The notes under the pieces are model-generated. The model made no database searches. It was not told the DNA's origin and saw nothing but the letters and a program-made list of their open reading frames with translations. A stretch of 64,000 bases of DNA. Origin: Blepharisma japonicum. Taxonomy: Eukaryota > Ciliophora > Heterotrichea > Heterotrichida > Blepharismidae. Shown one piece after another: positions 21,736-34,195 of this stretch (its first letter is position 1; each line of letters starts with the position of its first letter). The stretch is from NCBI GenBank assembly GCA_949751835.1, contig CATKHK010000019.1, forward strand, positions 310,001 to 374,000. Direction: 5' to 3'. The translations under genes were made by a program, and so were the position numbers.

Positions 21736-21816
21736 ATGATCTATATTTTACTGATCAGTGAAGCCTTGCTGGTACTGGTTACAATCTTCGCCGTTTCTCA
21801 TGATTATTTAAAATAA
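21736..21816 (+). CDS. candidate 26-residue membrane micropeptide
   Basis: ATG 21736 opens a 26-codon frame ending in TAA 21816. It encodes one hydrophobic helix (residues about 2-20, ILLISEALLVLVTIFAV) and a short polar tail (SHDYLK). The stretch 21750-21805 is about half G+C, while the flanks on both sides are extremely AT-rich, and the unusual composition coincides with the frame. Very small single-helix subunits of this size class exist in oligosaccharyltransferase, V-ATPase and respiratory complexes. I cannot match it to any of them. A non-coding RNA explanation is also possible. Confidence 0.35.
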   Translation: MIYILLISEALLVLVTIFAVSHDYLK

Positions 21817-21885
21817 AATTAATAAATATATTACTTTGTTTATGCCATATCAAGCTTGATTTCATATAAAAGCCAAAATAAAAAT

Positions 21886-22941
21886 ATGGACGGATCTGAA
21901 TCATTTGACGAAAGCAACGAATGGATAATAGATATTCATCAAGAACGAATAGATTTTGACTGACTTAATTATAATCCTCATGCATTTTTACCTCTAGACT
22001 ATGACTATTTTTTCAGAACAGGAAAAATAAAAAAAATTAATATAGAATCTCAAGAACCTCCCACAGCTTGAAAACCCTGCTTCATCATTGGCTGTGGCCG
22101 GTCTGGCTCAACAGTCCTTTGTAAGATACTTTCAGCTCATCCTGATATTTGTTTTTTAAATGAGCCTCGTGAGCTTTGAATGCAAGCCTACCCAAATTTT
22201 GATGTCTGATCTTCTAAATCAGGAGAACGCGAAGGAAAGCTTCGCATGTCACATAATGATGCAGACCAAGTTGGCAGCCAAAAACTCAACGAACTATTCT
22301 ACACAATTACAAATATTCTTAATAGAAAGAAACTAATTGAAAAAACTCCTGAAAATACTTTTCGACTCAAGTGGCTTGATCAGCTTTTTCCAGGATGCAA
22401 ATTTATCATGGTTAAAAGAAACCCTATAGGAACCGCAAGAAGTATTGCTAGATTCCAGCCAGAAACATGATTTGGTTATAATTCTTATAAATGGGATCAA
22501 TTATCGACTCTTTTGGCACGTTATAAGGTGAGGGATAAGTAGAAAAAATTAGCATTGTCTGAAGAGTTCATGGAAATGATAGAAAACTCTAACTTTGCAA
22601 AAGCGCTCATTGAATGGGCGTTGAGTATACTGAGTGCAGAAGAATTCAAATTATCACTGCCGAAAAACGAAATTAAAGAAAGATTTATGGAAATTCATTT
22701 GGAAAGGCTCATAAATAATCCTCAAGAATCAATGAAAGAAGTTCTAGCATTTCTAGAATTAAGAGATTGTGAGGAAGTTTATAATATTTCAACACAAATT
22801 ATTCAAAAACACCTTACGCATACATATTCAATGCCTTGTGCTCATGTACATCAATATGGAACAGCAAATGAGGAGCACATTTTAACCCAAGCTGGAGCTT
22901 CCTTAAGAAATTTAATATTTGAGCACTCAATGCACAAATAA
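21886..22941 (+). CDS. PAPS-dependent sulfotransferase with a 15-nt intron
   Basis: Exon 1 is 21886-22527 (214 codons), the intron is 22528-22542 (GTGAG...TAG, 15 nt, carrying in-frame stops), and exon 2 is 22543-22941, giving 346 residues. TGA-Trp codons are frequent in exon 1. The 5'-phosphosulfate loop IIGCGRSGSTVL lies near residues 66-77 and the 3'-phosphate motif is in VKRNPIGTARSI near residue 180. These two sites place it among sulfotransferases that take sulfate from PAPS, of the Golgi carbohydrate/tyrosylprotein-like type. No membrane anchor is visible at the N-terminus, so a soluble enzyme is also possible. The acceptor is unknown. Confidence 0.85.
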
Positions 22942-23188
22942 ATTACGAATATTGGAATATATTTCAATGTAATATAAACAATTTTACATCCCAATTAATT
23001 TAAGGCATTAATACTTTAACTAGAAATTTTGTAGGAAAATCTTGACTTTTTAATAAAATTTCGATATATATATTTATATCAGAACTATCATTCTTTATAT
23101 TCAAATGCGACGCTTTTTTAAATTAGTGATAATTTGATTTAATTTAAATTCATATTTTGCATCAATTTAATTTTTCTACTATCTCAAG

Positions 23189-23915
23189 ATGCAAGCCCCA
23201 AAATATATTGAAACAGATCAAACTCTTAAGTGATCAAGAGATCACGCTTTATTAATTCACAAAAAGCGTCTCAACAAAATCAAGACAGAATCAAGCAGAA
23301 TAAGCTCCTCATCTAATATAGCCAAGAAATCAAGAATAAGACCTCAAAGGTTCCTTGAAGTCGAAAGATCATTAGATATCAAAAAGCATAATCAGTTACT
23401 TCTAGAACGATTAATAGAAATCTCAATAGGCAGAAAAGTATCAATCTATATAGAGAAAAGAGGATCCTATGTCAACTACTCTATCAACTAAAAGTCTGAA
23501 TAGGATCGTTAGGAAAAAAGAAGCTGAAAAAATTTTAAATGAAAATGAATGACTTGCCAGAAGACTTGCTGAGCAAAAACCAAGGATGATGTCTAAAAAA
23601 AAGCTTGATGAGGAATATAGCTTATTTCGAGAATACAAAACAAGATTATCCAAACTTCATTATTTAAAGACAAACAAAAAACAAACTGAAAGAAGTGTAG
23701 ACAGCCTACCTCTGATTGAAAGAGAAAAAGCAATAAGGACAGAGAGAGAAGGGAAGGACAAAATGAGATCTCAGACACCTGATTTAGTAAAAAAGAAAAA
23801 CTATCTTAGCCAAAGAGCTAACTCCAATTCTCCTGTATTTAAGAAGCTATCTCCAATTAGACAAAAGCCTAAAGCAGATCAAGATAAATCAATCGAAAAA
23901 TCCTTTGATATATAG
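23189..23915 (+). CDS. CFAP97/Hemingway-like ciliary protein with a 16-nt intron
   Basis: Exon 1 is 23189-23437 (83 codons), the intron 23438-23453 is 16 nt (GTATC...TAG), and exon 2 is 23454-23915, giving 236 residues. The frame across the splice is continuous, and the apparent stop in the unspliced frame disappears. The middle resembles the CFAP97 (KIAA1430/Hemingway) domain: KHNQLLLERLIEIS, then a basic stretch with RKKEAEKILNENEWLARRL, then AEQKPRMMSKKKLDEEY. Hemingway-family proteins are needed for ciliary or sperm axoneme structure. The C-terminal third is basic and probably disordered. It lies tail-to-tail with the next gene, 47 bp apart. Confidence 0.72.
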
Positions 23916-23962
23916 CCTGTTTAAAATTTTTAAAATTAATAGTCTCTATTTCTCTAGATAAT

Positions 23963-24541
23963 CTAAGCCCTCATTGTTTTCAACAAAAATGACCTTTCTT
24001 GCTTCTGTTTCCCCTTCGGAGGAGAAAACGATGATTCTCTTAAGTTCTTGCTGCTACTCTGCTTCTTCATCGTTTTGTTTTGCTGGGAAAGTGGTTCAGC
24101 GACTTTAATTATTTTTCTAGGCTTCTTGTTAAGCATTTCATCTTGGAAATGTAATAATTTCATTAATAATTCTTCATCATGGCTTACGAGTAACTGATTA
24201 TGATTACAATTTTTCTTCCTTCCAAAAAGGATTTTTCCTGCACTAGTAGGCTTATCTCCGGAGCTGTTTTTTGTTTCGCTGGAATGCCTAATCATATCGA
24301 TAAAGCTTCCAGCGCTTTTACCAGGAGAGTAGGATTCGCATTTTTTTATGTCAGGCTCAGTGGATCTTTCTCGCAGCTGAGTTTTTAATACTTCTCATTC
24401 TTCAATTACTTCATTTAATTTGTTCTTTTCTGGAGGGTTTGCATTTGTGTAAGTTCTCTGATTTCTTCTTTTTTCTTGTAAGCTTGTAATACATTTTGTG
24501 TCTCCCGACTCTTGAGCTAACGAATTCATTCTAGCTCTCAT
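23963..24541 (-). CDS. unrecognised 192-residue basic protein
   Basis: A frame from ATG 24541 to TAG 23963 with one TGA-Trp at 24395-24397. A charged, helical segment (NKLNEVIEEWEVLKTQLRE, about residues 40-58) is followed by Ser/Lys-rich sequence. A second helical piece (DEELLMKLLHFQDEMLNKK) is near residue 125. The tail is strongly basic (KGKQKQERSF). The composition resembles small cytoskeleton-associated proteins, but no domain is recognised. Confidence 0.65.
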
Positions 24542-25303
24542 ATTTTTGGATTCTTATCTGAGTTGAAGATATTAATAATATAATTAGGACGATTAAGAGT
24601 GAGATGCTATGATATGAAAGTGTGTGAAATACGAAATTCAAAGAAATTGAAGCATCTACAGTTATTGCAGAAGAATCTATTGGGGTTTAATATTATAAAT
24701 TATCATTTTCCAATAATGGATTTCTAATATTTTGCTTTTATTAGTTTTTATATTCGAAGGTTTCTAGTTATTAATAATTTCTCAAACTTAATTCCTGGCT
24801 TTACTCATAAATAATATATTCTATAGTAATGTTGTCGCTAATATAAAATATCAATTAGAATTAAAAATGAATTTCAGCATGATTTTTAATTATCAAGAAC
24901 TATGAAATGAATTTAGCCAAAATTTATCTTAATTTATTATTTTAAGCTATTGATACAAGTCTAAATCAAAATAAAGCAAGAATGGTTAAAAGCCCATATG
25001 TAAGTTTTAGGTATTATGCTCTATAGAAACTTGCCTATTTTTAAATTTCAAAAATAATAAGATTTAGGTTTGTAGAACCAACAAATTTCAGTTTAAACTT
25101 TCAATCCTTACTGCAAAATTTACAATTTCAAAATCGACTCTCTACTAATAAAAAAAAAATTATTTTTTAAGAATTTTAATTTTTAAGTGTGTGTGTAATA
25201 AACTATAATTTAAGTATCATATGCTAATTATAGTAATATACAAAGTTATTATAAGGATTAAAACTTTTTTAAAGCCTGTGACTTATTTATAAAAATTAGT
25301 AAA
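24542..25303. other. AT-rich intergenic at the border of the receptor array
   Basis: About 760 bp between the last single-copy gene and the first array gene. It has a short TG run near 25,190 but no coding frame, RNA gene or copy of the array repeats that I can recognise. It marks the change from compact unique genes to duplicated genes. Confidence 0.4.
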
Positions 25304-28300
25304 ATGAACGAATCCTCGATTCCCAAAAAGTGTGACTATTTTGGCATAGGCTGAATCAAAACTCTACTATTTTTCTTTTTACTGGAATTGTCTTATTCCA
25401 TAGATATCCTCGCTATCATAAATGATAAAAATAAATCTGATAGAACTTGAAATGAAAAACAGTTTCTGGAGTCGATGAAAAATACTGAACCAACTTTTGA
25501 ATTTTATCTGTGCAACTATTCAACAATTTTAGGGTGTATTGATATGCACACACAAACTCTAATTGTTCTTGATTTATCAGATGATTTAGATATCCAGCTA
25601 AGTATGTCCAAGATATGCAAAGACCATATGAAAATACACTTAGTACTAAAAAAGAAGTATCAGTCATCTTATTATGATGGGTGAACTTACAGTATCATCC
25701 CATCATATAAAGATCAAATTAACGCATATCTTGCTCTTTTGGGCTATTTTAATTGAACTCAAGGACTTGTAATTACTAATGAACACTATAGTTATAGCAA
25801 GCAGCAATTTTTGGAATATTCAAATAATTTCAATCATTTGATTATTGAATCATCGACAAATATTGAGATACTAATAAATCGAATTGTAAAGCCTTTAGGC
25901 ACCACATTATACTATATTTTAGCAAATTCTGTTGAGTCCTTAAAAATTCAAAAGGCTTTGAATAGTGCAAAGCTCCTATCAAAAGGAGATGGAATAGTTT
26001 TAAACCAAGATAGTGGATATGGGTGCCAAGTTGATGGCGCGTTAATTCTTACTTTAATGGGGCAAGAAAATGCTTCTTCTGAAGAGAATTATTTTTGAAA
26101 TGAAACAGCAAAAATGATAACTTTTTTGATAAAAAATACAATAGGCGCAGAAACTATAGATAAACTAAAATTAATATTTAGAAATCACTACAAAATCAAT
26201 AGTTTTTCTATTGTGAATACTCAGAATGGGAAAAGAGAAATTGTAGGATCAGTCATCAATGAAAATGTAGCAATTTTCAAAAATTTAACATACCCTGGAA
26301 ACTCAAAAGCTATCCCAAAATCAGAAAAGAAAATCTTGCATGTGACTATGTCTGGAGGGAGTACAAATCCTGGTGCACCTCCATTAGCAACTGCAGCGCT
26401 CAGCTATATGGGTGCATACACAGCATGAAATTTTGTAAATGATGGCACTTTAGAGATTTTGAAAAATTTTCAAATAGAGAATTTTAATTTTGATTGTGGA
26501 GTATCGCTTTTTAACCAAACATTTGCGACAGCTTGCTTTCAAAAAGACATAGACAAATTTAAAATAGCTCATATTTCAGCAAGTGGATCTTCCATGACAA
26601 TAGGAGAAATGTCGGTTTTCAAAAAATTAAACTTAACTTTTCCAATTGTTGGAGCTGTGCCATCTGATTATACGCTAAACTCTACTGCTCGCTATCCTAT
26701 GTTTACCAGAATCATGATTTCAAACCGCTATCTATATTCATTAGCCTCATTATTAATCAAAGCTTCAGGATGAAGAAAAATTTGCGTTTTATACCAAAAT
26801 AATACCCTAGGGATATCAGGCTATACAGCATTTATCGAAAACGCACTAAACTATGGCTTGGAAATTGTAAATCCTGAAAATATGAGAGCAATTCCAGCCA
26901 ACCTAAACAGAACTTCTTTGAAAAATTATACTGAGATTTTTCAAGCAATAGTTAATACTGAAGCAAGATTTATTGTTAATTTAATTCAAATCCCTGCTTT
27001 ATTTTATACTCTTGAAATATTTTATGATATGGGAATAAGAAAAGGAGATTTCATGACTTTTGTGACAACCGCTGATAATATTCTTTTTTTAGGATATGAC
27101 CATTTATATGACTACAAAATTATAGAAACTGGAGTTCCAATGCTAACCATTTTAGGACAAAATTGGGTTGGTAAGGTTGGAAAGCGCGCATATTCTAGAA
27201 TAGCAGCTGAGTATAAAGTTTCTCCAGCATCTTATGCTTGCTATTATTATGATGCGGCATATTCTATTAGTCTGGCTCTTGATTATTTAATAAATCAGGG
27301 ATTTGATTATAATAACCCATATCAAACCAATATAGCGATAAGAGCACAAAAGTTTGTGGGATGTACTGGGACGAGTTTCTATAGATAAAAATAGCAATGA
27401 TAGGCTTTTAGATATTTTTGATATCGAGATTAATAAGATAGACACAATTTCTGGAAATGTTACATCTTATATTGTAGGGGAATTTCATCCGTATAGCAGT
27501 CCAATGCTGAATATTCAAGAAGCAATTATTTATGGAGATGGGACAACTGTTAAGCCAGATGATTTAAGGAATTTAAATAATAAATGCCCCTTTCCTGATA
27601 ATTCTGTAAGAACTTTTACTAAGGGAAGAATACTTGTATTTGGAATATGTTTTGGAGTTGCCTTAATATCTGTAATTATCACTTCGTATATATGAAAAGC
27701 ATGATGGAATATACCTATTGAGCAGCTAAAAGAAAGACAAGAGATTTCTGTACAAGATTTAATTGTTGAAGCCTCTATTGGCATCGAATTCTTTCAGTTT
27801 TCATCCATGGGGCCAGATTTTTCACCAATCAGTGGCTTCTTAGCAAGTATCAGTAGTTCCCTGTCATTAAATTTAGAAAATATTTTGAAACTTGAAAATG
27901 GGGTTTTTTGATATATTATTGATGTTGTTTATGGATCTATAATATTATGGCTTATTTTGTGTTTAGTTATTCTATTTAGGCTAGATGAAAAATTCCCTCA
28001 CATATCTGTTTTGAGGTTTTTAGCTTGACTAGCAGATTTTTTAATGCCAATTTTAGGGAATTTGTGTTTTATACCATTTATTTCTATGTGCTTGAATGTG
28101 TTTGTATGTGATCAGTCAATAGGAGATAATTTTACAGACAGTTTTCTTGCTCAAGATTGCTATTATTTTTGTTGAAAGGAAGAGCATCTAGTATATGCAA
28201 TTTTCTCTTTTTTCGCTCTTCTATGCTATGAACCATTTGCGGTTTTTTGTAGACCTTTGTGGCAAGAACTGCAACACACCCTGCATATTCATGCAGCACC

Positions 28301-28784
28301 TATATTTTTGATGGTTAAAACAATTGTACAAATAATTTTTATAGTTATGAATAAAACAGTTAAAAGAGCTGAAACCACAGTTCATGGAGTTTTGTATATA
28401 GCTATAATGGCAGCTTATATAGCATTCTTATTTAAATATAAGCCTTACAATTATCCAAGAGTTTGCTGGTGGCAAGCTTTGAGTTTAATTGGAGTTCTTT
28501 GACTTGCCATTCTTTCGACGATCTCAGCAAACATCCAAGCTAACTATCTCATTTACTTCCTAAGTTTGTGCCTAGGATGGATTTTATTGGCAGTAATTGG
28601 AGTTTATGTGCAAATTAAAAAATACCCTAGCTTACTTTTTAGGAAAAAAGGCTTGGACACAACAAATTTATTTAAATTTGCATTTGCATTTGGAAAGCAC
28701 TCAAAGATGGCACTCTCAAAAATAGCCCCAAGTAGATCGTCAGCTCGAGAGCCATCATCCAGAGAATTTTCATTTACCAAGTAA
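25304..28784 (+). CDS. family V receptor 1: tandem venus-flytrap, eight-pass membrane protein (one frameshift)
   Basis: The gene starts at ATG 25304 and ends at TAA 28784, about 1,160 residues with many TGA-Trp. After a hydrophobic signal segment (TLLFFFLLELSYS) come a flytrap-like module ending in FSIVNTQNGKREIVG and a second one ending in KFVGCTGT..IDKNSNDRLLDIFDI, as in class C/ANF-type ligand-binding regions. Then CPFP and a first membrane segment near residue 780 (ILVFGICFGVALISVIITSYI) precede about seven more. The reading frame shifts by +1 near 27374: an extra base relative to paralogues in the conserved CTGTV stretch. This could be an assembly error, a true lesion or a translational shift. 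Ligand and signalling partner are unknown. Confidence 0.8.
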
Positions 28785-28963
28785 TCATAGCTCCTTTTTA
28801 AACAGCCTTCTTCTATATATTTTCTAATTAACTAATATTAGCAAATTGCATTTTACTTTAATTTTATTAATGCTATTCTATCATTTTCCCATTATTTGAG
28901 AAAATTTTTATTTATATATTCCTTGCACTTTTTCATAATTGTAATTGTTAATTAAAAAACAAA

Positions 28964-31900
28964 ATGTTTAAAATTATTTATTTTTTAAAATTAAAGATTA
29001 TGGCCAATAGATATGCATGTATGGAATTTCTATTCAAATTTATGATCTTATTGTTCAATTTTATCACTATTTCTAGCTCTTTGGAAATTCTCTTAATTCA
29101 CCCAGATGAATCAGATAATGATTTTATCATATCAAATAATATTTCAATATCTGAACTTACAAAAAAAACAATTGTTTCACCCGATTTGCATGAGTGTTGG
29201 TTTTCTAATATTAGAGTTTGCATTGAAGAATATCCAAATGCTGGAATTTTCTTTGATTTATCAACTGAATCCAGCACTCAGTATTCAATTGCCCAAATCT
29301 GCCAAAATCTTGATGCAATTCATTTAGTTATTCAAGCTTCCTTTAAATATTGAGATAGGAATACTTTCTCAATTACCACCTCATTAGAAAATCAAATGAC
29401 AGCCCTTTTTGCTCTATTAAGGTATTATAATTGATCTCAAGGGTCAGCCTTTTTCAACGAAGAAAATTATAATATAAAAGAAAAATTTTTAGAATTTTCT
29501 CCTGATTTTAAATTTTCAATGATCGAGAGTCAAACAAGTATAAATGATTTAGTGAGAAGAGAAATTTCAAAACTTGGTTTAAATCTCTATTATGTGTTTG
29601 TTCACCCTTCTGATGCATTATTACTCCAAAATTCTTTAGTTAATCATAAGCTTTTGACAAATGGAAATGGTATTATTTATACTCAAGCAAGTGGATATAG
29701 CTGCAATTTTGATGGTACTTTAATTATTACTGAAGCTGGCTATGAATATCATTCAACTCTTCGTCAATATATAGAAGATTTAATTATAGATACCATTGAT
29801 TTTATTGTAAAAAATGTTCCAATTGGTAATAATCAAGAAGTTAAACTATTATTGGAATCGCAAATGCTTAGCCATTATAGCAACCGAAATTTTTCAGTTG
29901 TTAATATTCAGAATGGAAAAAGAGTTACGGTTGGTTTAATTGTTAATGATCAGATAACTATTTTCAACAATATTATATTTCCAGGCAGTACAACTCTTAT
30001 TCCAAAATCGGTTAAAAAAATGCTAAACTTTAGCATTAGTGCTGGAACCACTAATCCTGGTGGTCAGTCAAGCATGACCCAAAAACTAGGCTCAATGGGA
30101 GCATATGCCTGTGTACAAAAAATAAATGAAGGTAATGATCTTTTGCCAAATTTTAATATGAATTTATATAGTTTTGATTGTGGAGTTACTTTGTATAACG
30201 CAACTTTTGCAAAAAATTGCTTTGGACAAGATATTGACAAAATAGGCCTTACTCATCTTACATCCTTTGGATCTTCAATGGCCATTGGGACAATGAAAAC
30301 ATTTTCTTTATTAAATATAACAGTTCCATCTGTAGGAAGTACTAACGGTGATCCATCTTTGTCTTCAATTAAAAATTATTCAATGTATGTTAGGGTTGTT
30401 TCATCTGTGACTTATAATGAAGGTATTGTTTTAATAAAAGCCCTTGGATGGAAAAAGGCAGCCATTCTATATGAGAATAGCAGCTGGGGTATATCAGTAT
30501 ATAAACTTTCTATAAATGCTGCCAAAAGTGTCGACTTGGAGTTCATCAACCCTGAAAATCTGAGAGCAATACCGCCAATTTTGGATAGAAATTCTATAAA
30601 AAGTTATAAAAATTTGTTCCAAAGCATAATAGATTCTCAAGCAATGCTATTTATAATGGCGATTCAATGCCCCATGTGCAATTATGCATTGGAAATGTTT
30701 TATGATTTAGGCTTAAGGAAAGGAGACATAGTTGCATACTCCCATAATCCAGATCCCTTAGACTTTATTTCAACAGCTGACAGCTATTTATACAAAAGAA
30801 AAGAAATTGGCTGCTCAATGCTTCGACTCAGTATGCCAGGGTGGCTGGGAGAGGTGGGTCAAGATGCTTTAAAGAGAATTTGGTCAATATATAACACTCG
30901 CCCAACTGCATTTAGTTGCTTCTATTTTGACTCTGCTTACCTAGTTGCCCATGCTTTAGATTATATGATAAATAGAGGGCAAGATTATACTGATCCTAAT
31001 AAAGTTATGCAAGCGCTAAGAAACCAAAAGTTTTCGAGCTGCTCAGGATATGTTCAAGTTGAGCAAAATACAAATGATAGGCTTTTTGATACATATCAGT
31101 TTGATCAAGTTACTCTTAATCAAACGACAGGAAATTTATCTGTCGATATTGTTGGTTATGTCAAACCTTTCAGCACGCAGCTTATATATATTATAAATCC
31201 TTTAATTTACCCTGATGGCACCTCTAAAAAGCCTTCTGATTTAAGGGATACTAATGGAGATTGCCCTTTCCCTAAAGATAAAATAAAGACATTTTCAAAA
31301 GGAAGAGGGTTGCTATTTGGCATATGCTTTACTTCTGCATTTATTGCTGGTATCGTAACAATTATTATTAAGAAAAAATGGTGGAACTTTTCTGTAAATG
31401 AGCTATTAGAACCTAAAGAAGCTTCTTTTCAAGATTTTATTGTAGCTGCAACTATTTTTATTGAGTCATTCCAGTTTGCTTCTATGGGGCCTGACTTTTC
31501 TGTACTAAGCTCTTTACTATTTTCATTAACCCAATTAACGACGATAGATTTAGAACATTTCATCAAGTTTGAAAAAGGAATGTTTTGAATTATTGTTGAT
31601 TTTATTTTCTGCGGAATAGGGCTATGAGTTCTACTTTGCACCGTCATCATATTAAGACTTCATGAAAAATATGACAATATATGGATCTTCAGAAATTTAG
31701 GCTTATTGGGAGAAAATTTAATGCCAATTTTGGGAAATTTGTGCTTTATGCCTTTTATTTCGATTTGTCTTGATGTATTTCAATGTGACCAATCAATCGG
31801 GGATAGCTTTACAGAAAGTTTTCTTGCTAATGATTGTTATTGTTTCTGCTGAAAAGAAGAGCACTTAACCTATGCTATAATATCATTTATTTGTTTGCTA

Positions 31901-32410
31901 GCATATCAGCCATTAGCTGTGTTTTTTAGGCCTCTTTGGCAAGATTTGCAATTAATGCTGCATGTAAAAGCCTTGCCTTTGTATCTTATGATGAAATCAA
32001 TTGCTCAAATAGCCCTAATTGTACTGAATAAAACAATTAAGCGAACCAATGCATTAAGCCACGGAATTATGTTTATCTTTATTATGAGTTTGTATGTATG
32101 GTTTATTCTCGTTTTTAAAGCATTCAATTATGGCCGATTTAATCTTTGGCTAGCACTCAGTTTAATTGCAGTAATTTGGCTTGCTTTTTTGTCGACGTTT
32201 GTGCTTGTTGCCCATGGAAATGCTATTGCATATTTTCTGATTTTAGTGATTGGGTGAATTTTTATTGGGTTTTTTGGAATAATTGTTCAAAAGAAGAAAT
32301 ATCCGAGCTTACTTTTTAAGAGGAAAGTAAGAAATGAATATGCTTTATTTCGATTTGCTTTTAATTTCAGGAGTAGCATTTATTCAATAGAAGAACTTTA
32401 TGAGCAATAA
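28964..32410 (+). CDS. family V receptor 2: tandem venus-flytrap, eight-pass membrane protein
   Basis: An intact frame of 1,148 residues from ATG 28964 to TAA 32410, with TGA-Trp throughout the membrane part. A second ATG at 28999 (MANRYACMEFLF) may be the better signal-peptide start. Lobe landmarks are NFSVVNIQNGKRVTVG (end of module 1, about residue 315), VLIKALGWKKAAILYENSSWG (module 2) and FSSCSGYVQVEQNTNDRLF (end of module 2). Membrane segments begin near residue 780 (LLFGICFTSAFIAGIVTIII) and run to about 1,110. The tail ends with KKYPSLLFKRK and a short cytoplasmic stretch. Extracellular modules of this kind bind amino acids or small ligands in known receptors. No kinase, cyclase or channel domain is present. 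It is the most divergent whole V copy. Confidence 0.85.
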
Positions 32411-33082
32411 GCAAAGTTCAATTCAATACAAAATTTTAATATTAAATTTATTACAGCTTCGAATTTATAAATTTATATTTTCTTAATCTTTAATTTTTAA
32501 CTAATTATTATTTATGCAACTATTTCCCAATGTTGTGGCACAATGGGAAAGGGCAAATTTCTCAGGGTTTTGTAGTTAAATTAAGAATCGCTTGATCTGT
32601 TTGACGTTAAAGTGGTTTTTGAGTAACCATAGGATAGCTACTATTTTGATAAATTCTCTCTCTGCCTATAATGTAAAATATCATTAATAATCCTTAGTTA
32701 ATGTTTATGAATGAATGCCTTGCTAACGACTCCTAAAGAAATTTTTTTAAAATAAAAAAGTCAAGAAAATAGTCTTGTCACATCATGCCACAAGTGCGAG
32801 AAAAAGTTTCAATGAATATATGGTATAGCCTAACGCTATTCGAAATTTCATATATTTACTGGGAGATTTTTCAATAAGTTTGCCCAATTGAAATTGCTAA
32901 AGACTCTATATAAAATTGTATAAAATAAAAAGCTAAGAAAAAAGTCTTATCCCGTCGTGCCGCTCCAATGAAAAATAGCTTTTATTAAGTCTGTGTTTAT
33001 GGCCTAACTTGTAAAAACTCTATAACTTCACTGAGAGTTTCTAACAGATTTTTCTGTTCAAATTAAAAGATTTAAAGTAAAA
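32411..33082. other. intergenic with degenerate repeats and a hairpin-like palindrome
   Basis: About 670 bp between the V2 gene and its truncated copy. At 32,523-32,550 there is a palindromic stretch (outer TTTCCCA/TGGGAAA, inner TTGTG/CACAA). Two roughly 160-bp related units at about 32,750-32,900 and 32,925-33,075 share 'AAAAAG(T/C)(C/T)AAGAAAA.AGTCTT' and 'GGCCTAAC/AGCCTAAC' segments. No coding frame is visible. Confidence 0.4.
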
Positions 33083-34195
33083 ATAAAATAAAGATTTTCA
33101 AAAATGAGAGGGTTACTTTTTGGCATATGCTTTACTTCTGCATTTATTGCTGGTATCGTAATAATTATTATTAAGAAAAAATGGTGGAACTTTTCTGTAA
33201 ATGAGATCCAGGAACCTGAAGAAGCTTTTTTCCAAGATTTTATTGTAGCTTTAACTGTTTTTATTGAGCCATTCCAATTTGCTTCTATGGGGCTAACTTT
33301 TCTATGCTAAGCTCTTTACTATTTTCATTAACCCAATTGATGACGATAGATTTAGAAAATTTCATCTTGTTTTCTGCGGAATAGGGCTATGAGTTCTACT
33401 CTGCACCATTATCTTGTTAAGACTTCATGAAAAATATGAAAATGTATGAATCTTCAGAAATTTAGGCTTATTAGGGAAAATTTGATGCCAATTTTGGGAA
33501 TTTATTCTTTATGCCTTTCATTTCTATTTGCCTTGAATTATTTCAATTTGACCAATCACTCAGGGACAGCTTCAAAGAAAGTTTTCTTGCTAAGGACTGC
33601 TATTGTTTCTGCTGAAAAGAAGAGAACTTAACCTATGCAATTATATCATTCATTTGTACGTTATTATATCAGCCATTAGCTGTACTTTTTATGCCTTTTT
33701 GGCAAAATTTACAATTAATGCTGCATGTAAAAGCCCTCCCTTTATATCTTATGATGAAATCAATTGCTCAAATAACCCTAATTGTACTGAATAAAATAAT
33801 TAAGAGAACCAATGGATTAAGTCATAAGTTATGTTTATCTTTATTATGAGTTTTTATGCATGGTTTATTTTCGTTTTTAAAGTATTCAATTATGGCCGAT
33901 TTAATCTTTGACTAGCTATCAGTTTAATTGCAGTAATTTGGCTTGCTTTTTTGTCGACGTTTATGGTCGTTGCCCATGGAAATACTATTGCATATTTCTT
34001 GATGTTAATGACTGGGTGAATTTTTATTGGGCTTTTTGGAATTTTGTTCAAAAGAAAAAATATCCGAGCTTACTTTTTAAGAGGAAAGTAAGAAATGAAT
34101 ATGCTTTATTCCGATTTGCTTTTAATTTCAGGAGTAGCATTTATTCGATAGAAGAACTTTATAGTAATAAAGAAAGTTCAACTTCAGTATAAAAT
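33083..34195 (+). pseudogene. 3' fragment of a family V gene (membrane part only)
   Basis: This stretch is a close copy of the last 1.1 kb of V2 (compare 31,290-32,400), from just before the first membrane segment (LLFGICFTSAFIAGIV) to the tail KYPSLLFKRK. It has no flytrap part, several frame changes and a deletion of roughly 40 bp relative to V2 near 33,365. The breakpoint at about 33,083 joins the copy to the unrelated repeat-bearing DNA upstream. It is best read as a truncated tandem duplicate that no longer encodes a receptor. Confidence 0.82.

Noticed and set aside
21750-21805. tRNA or snRNA gene in the G+C-rich patch
   Set aside because: No cloverleaf, A/B boxes or recognisable U-RNA motif. 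The patch coincides with a complete small reading frame, although an unknown RNA cannot be excluded.
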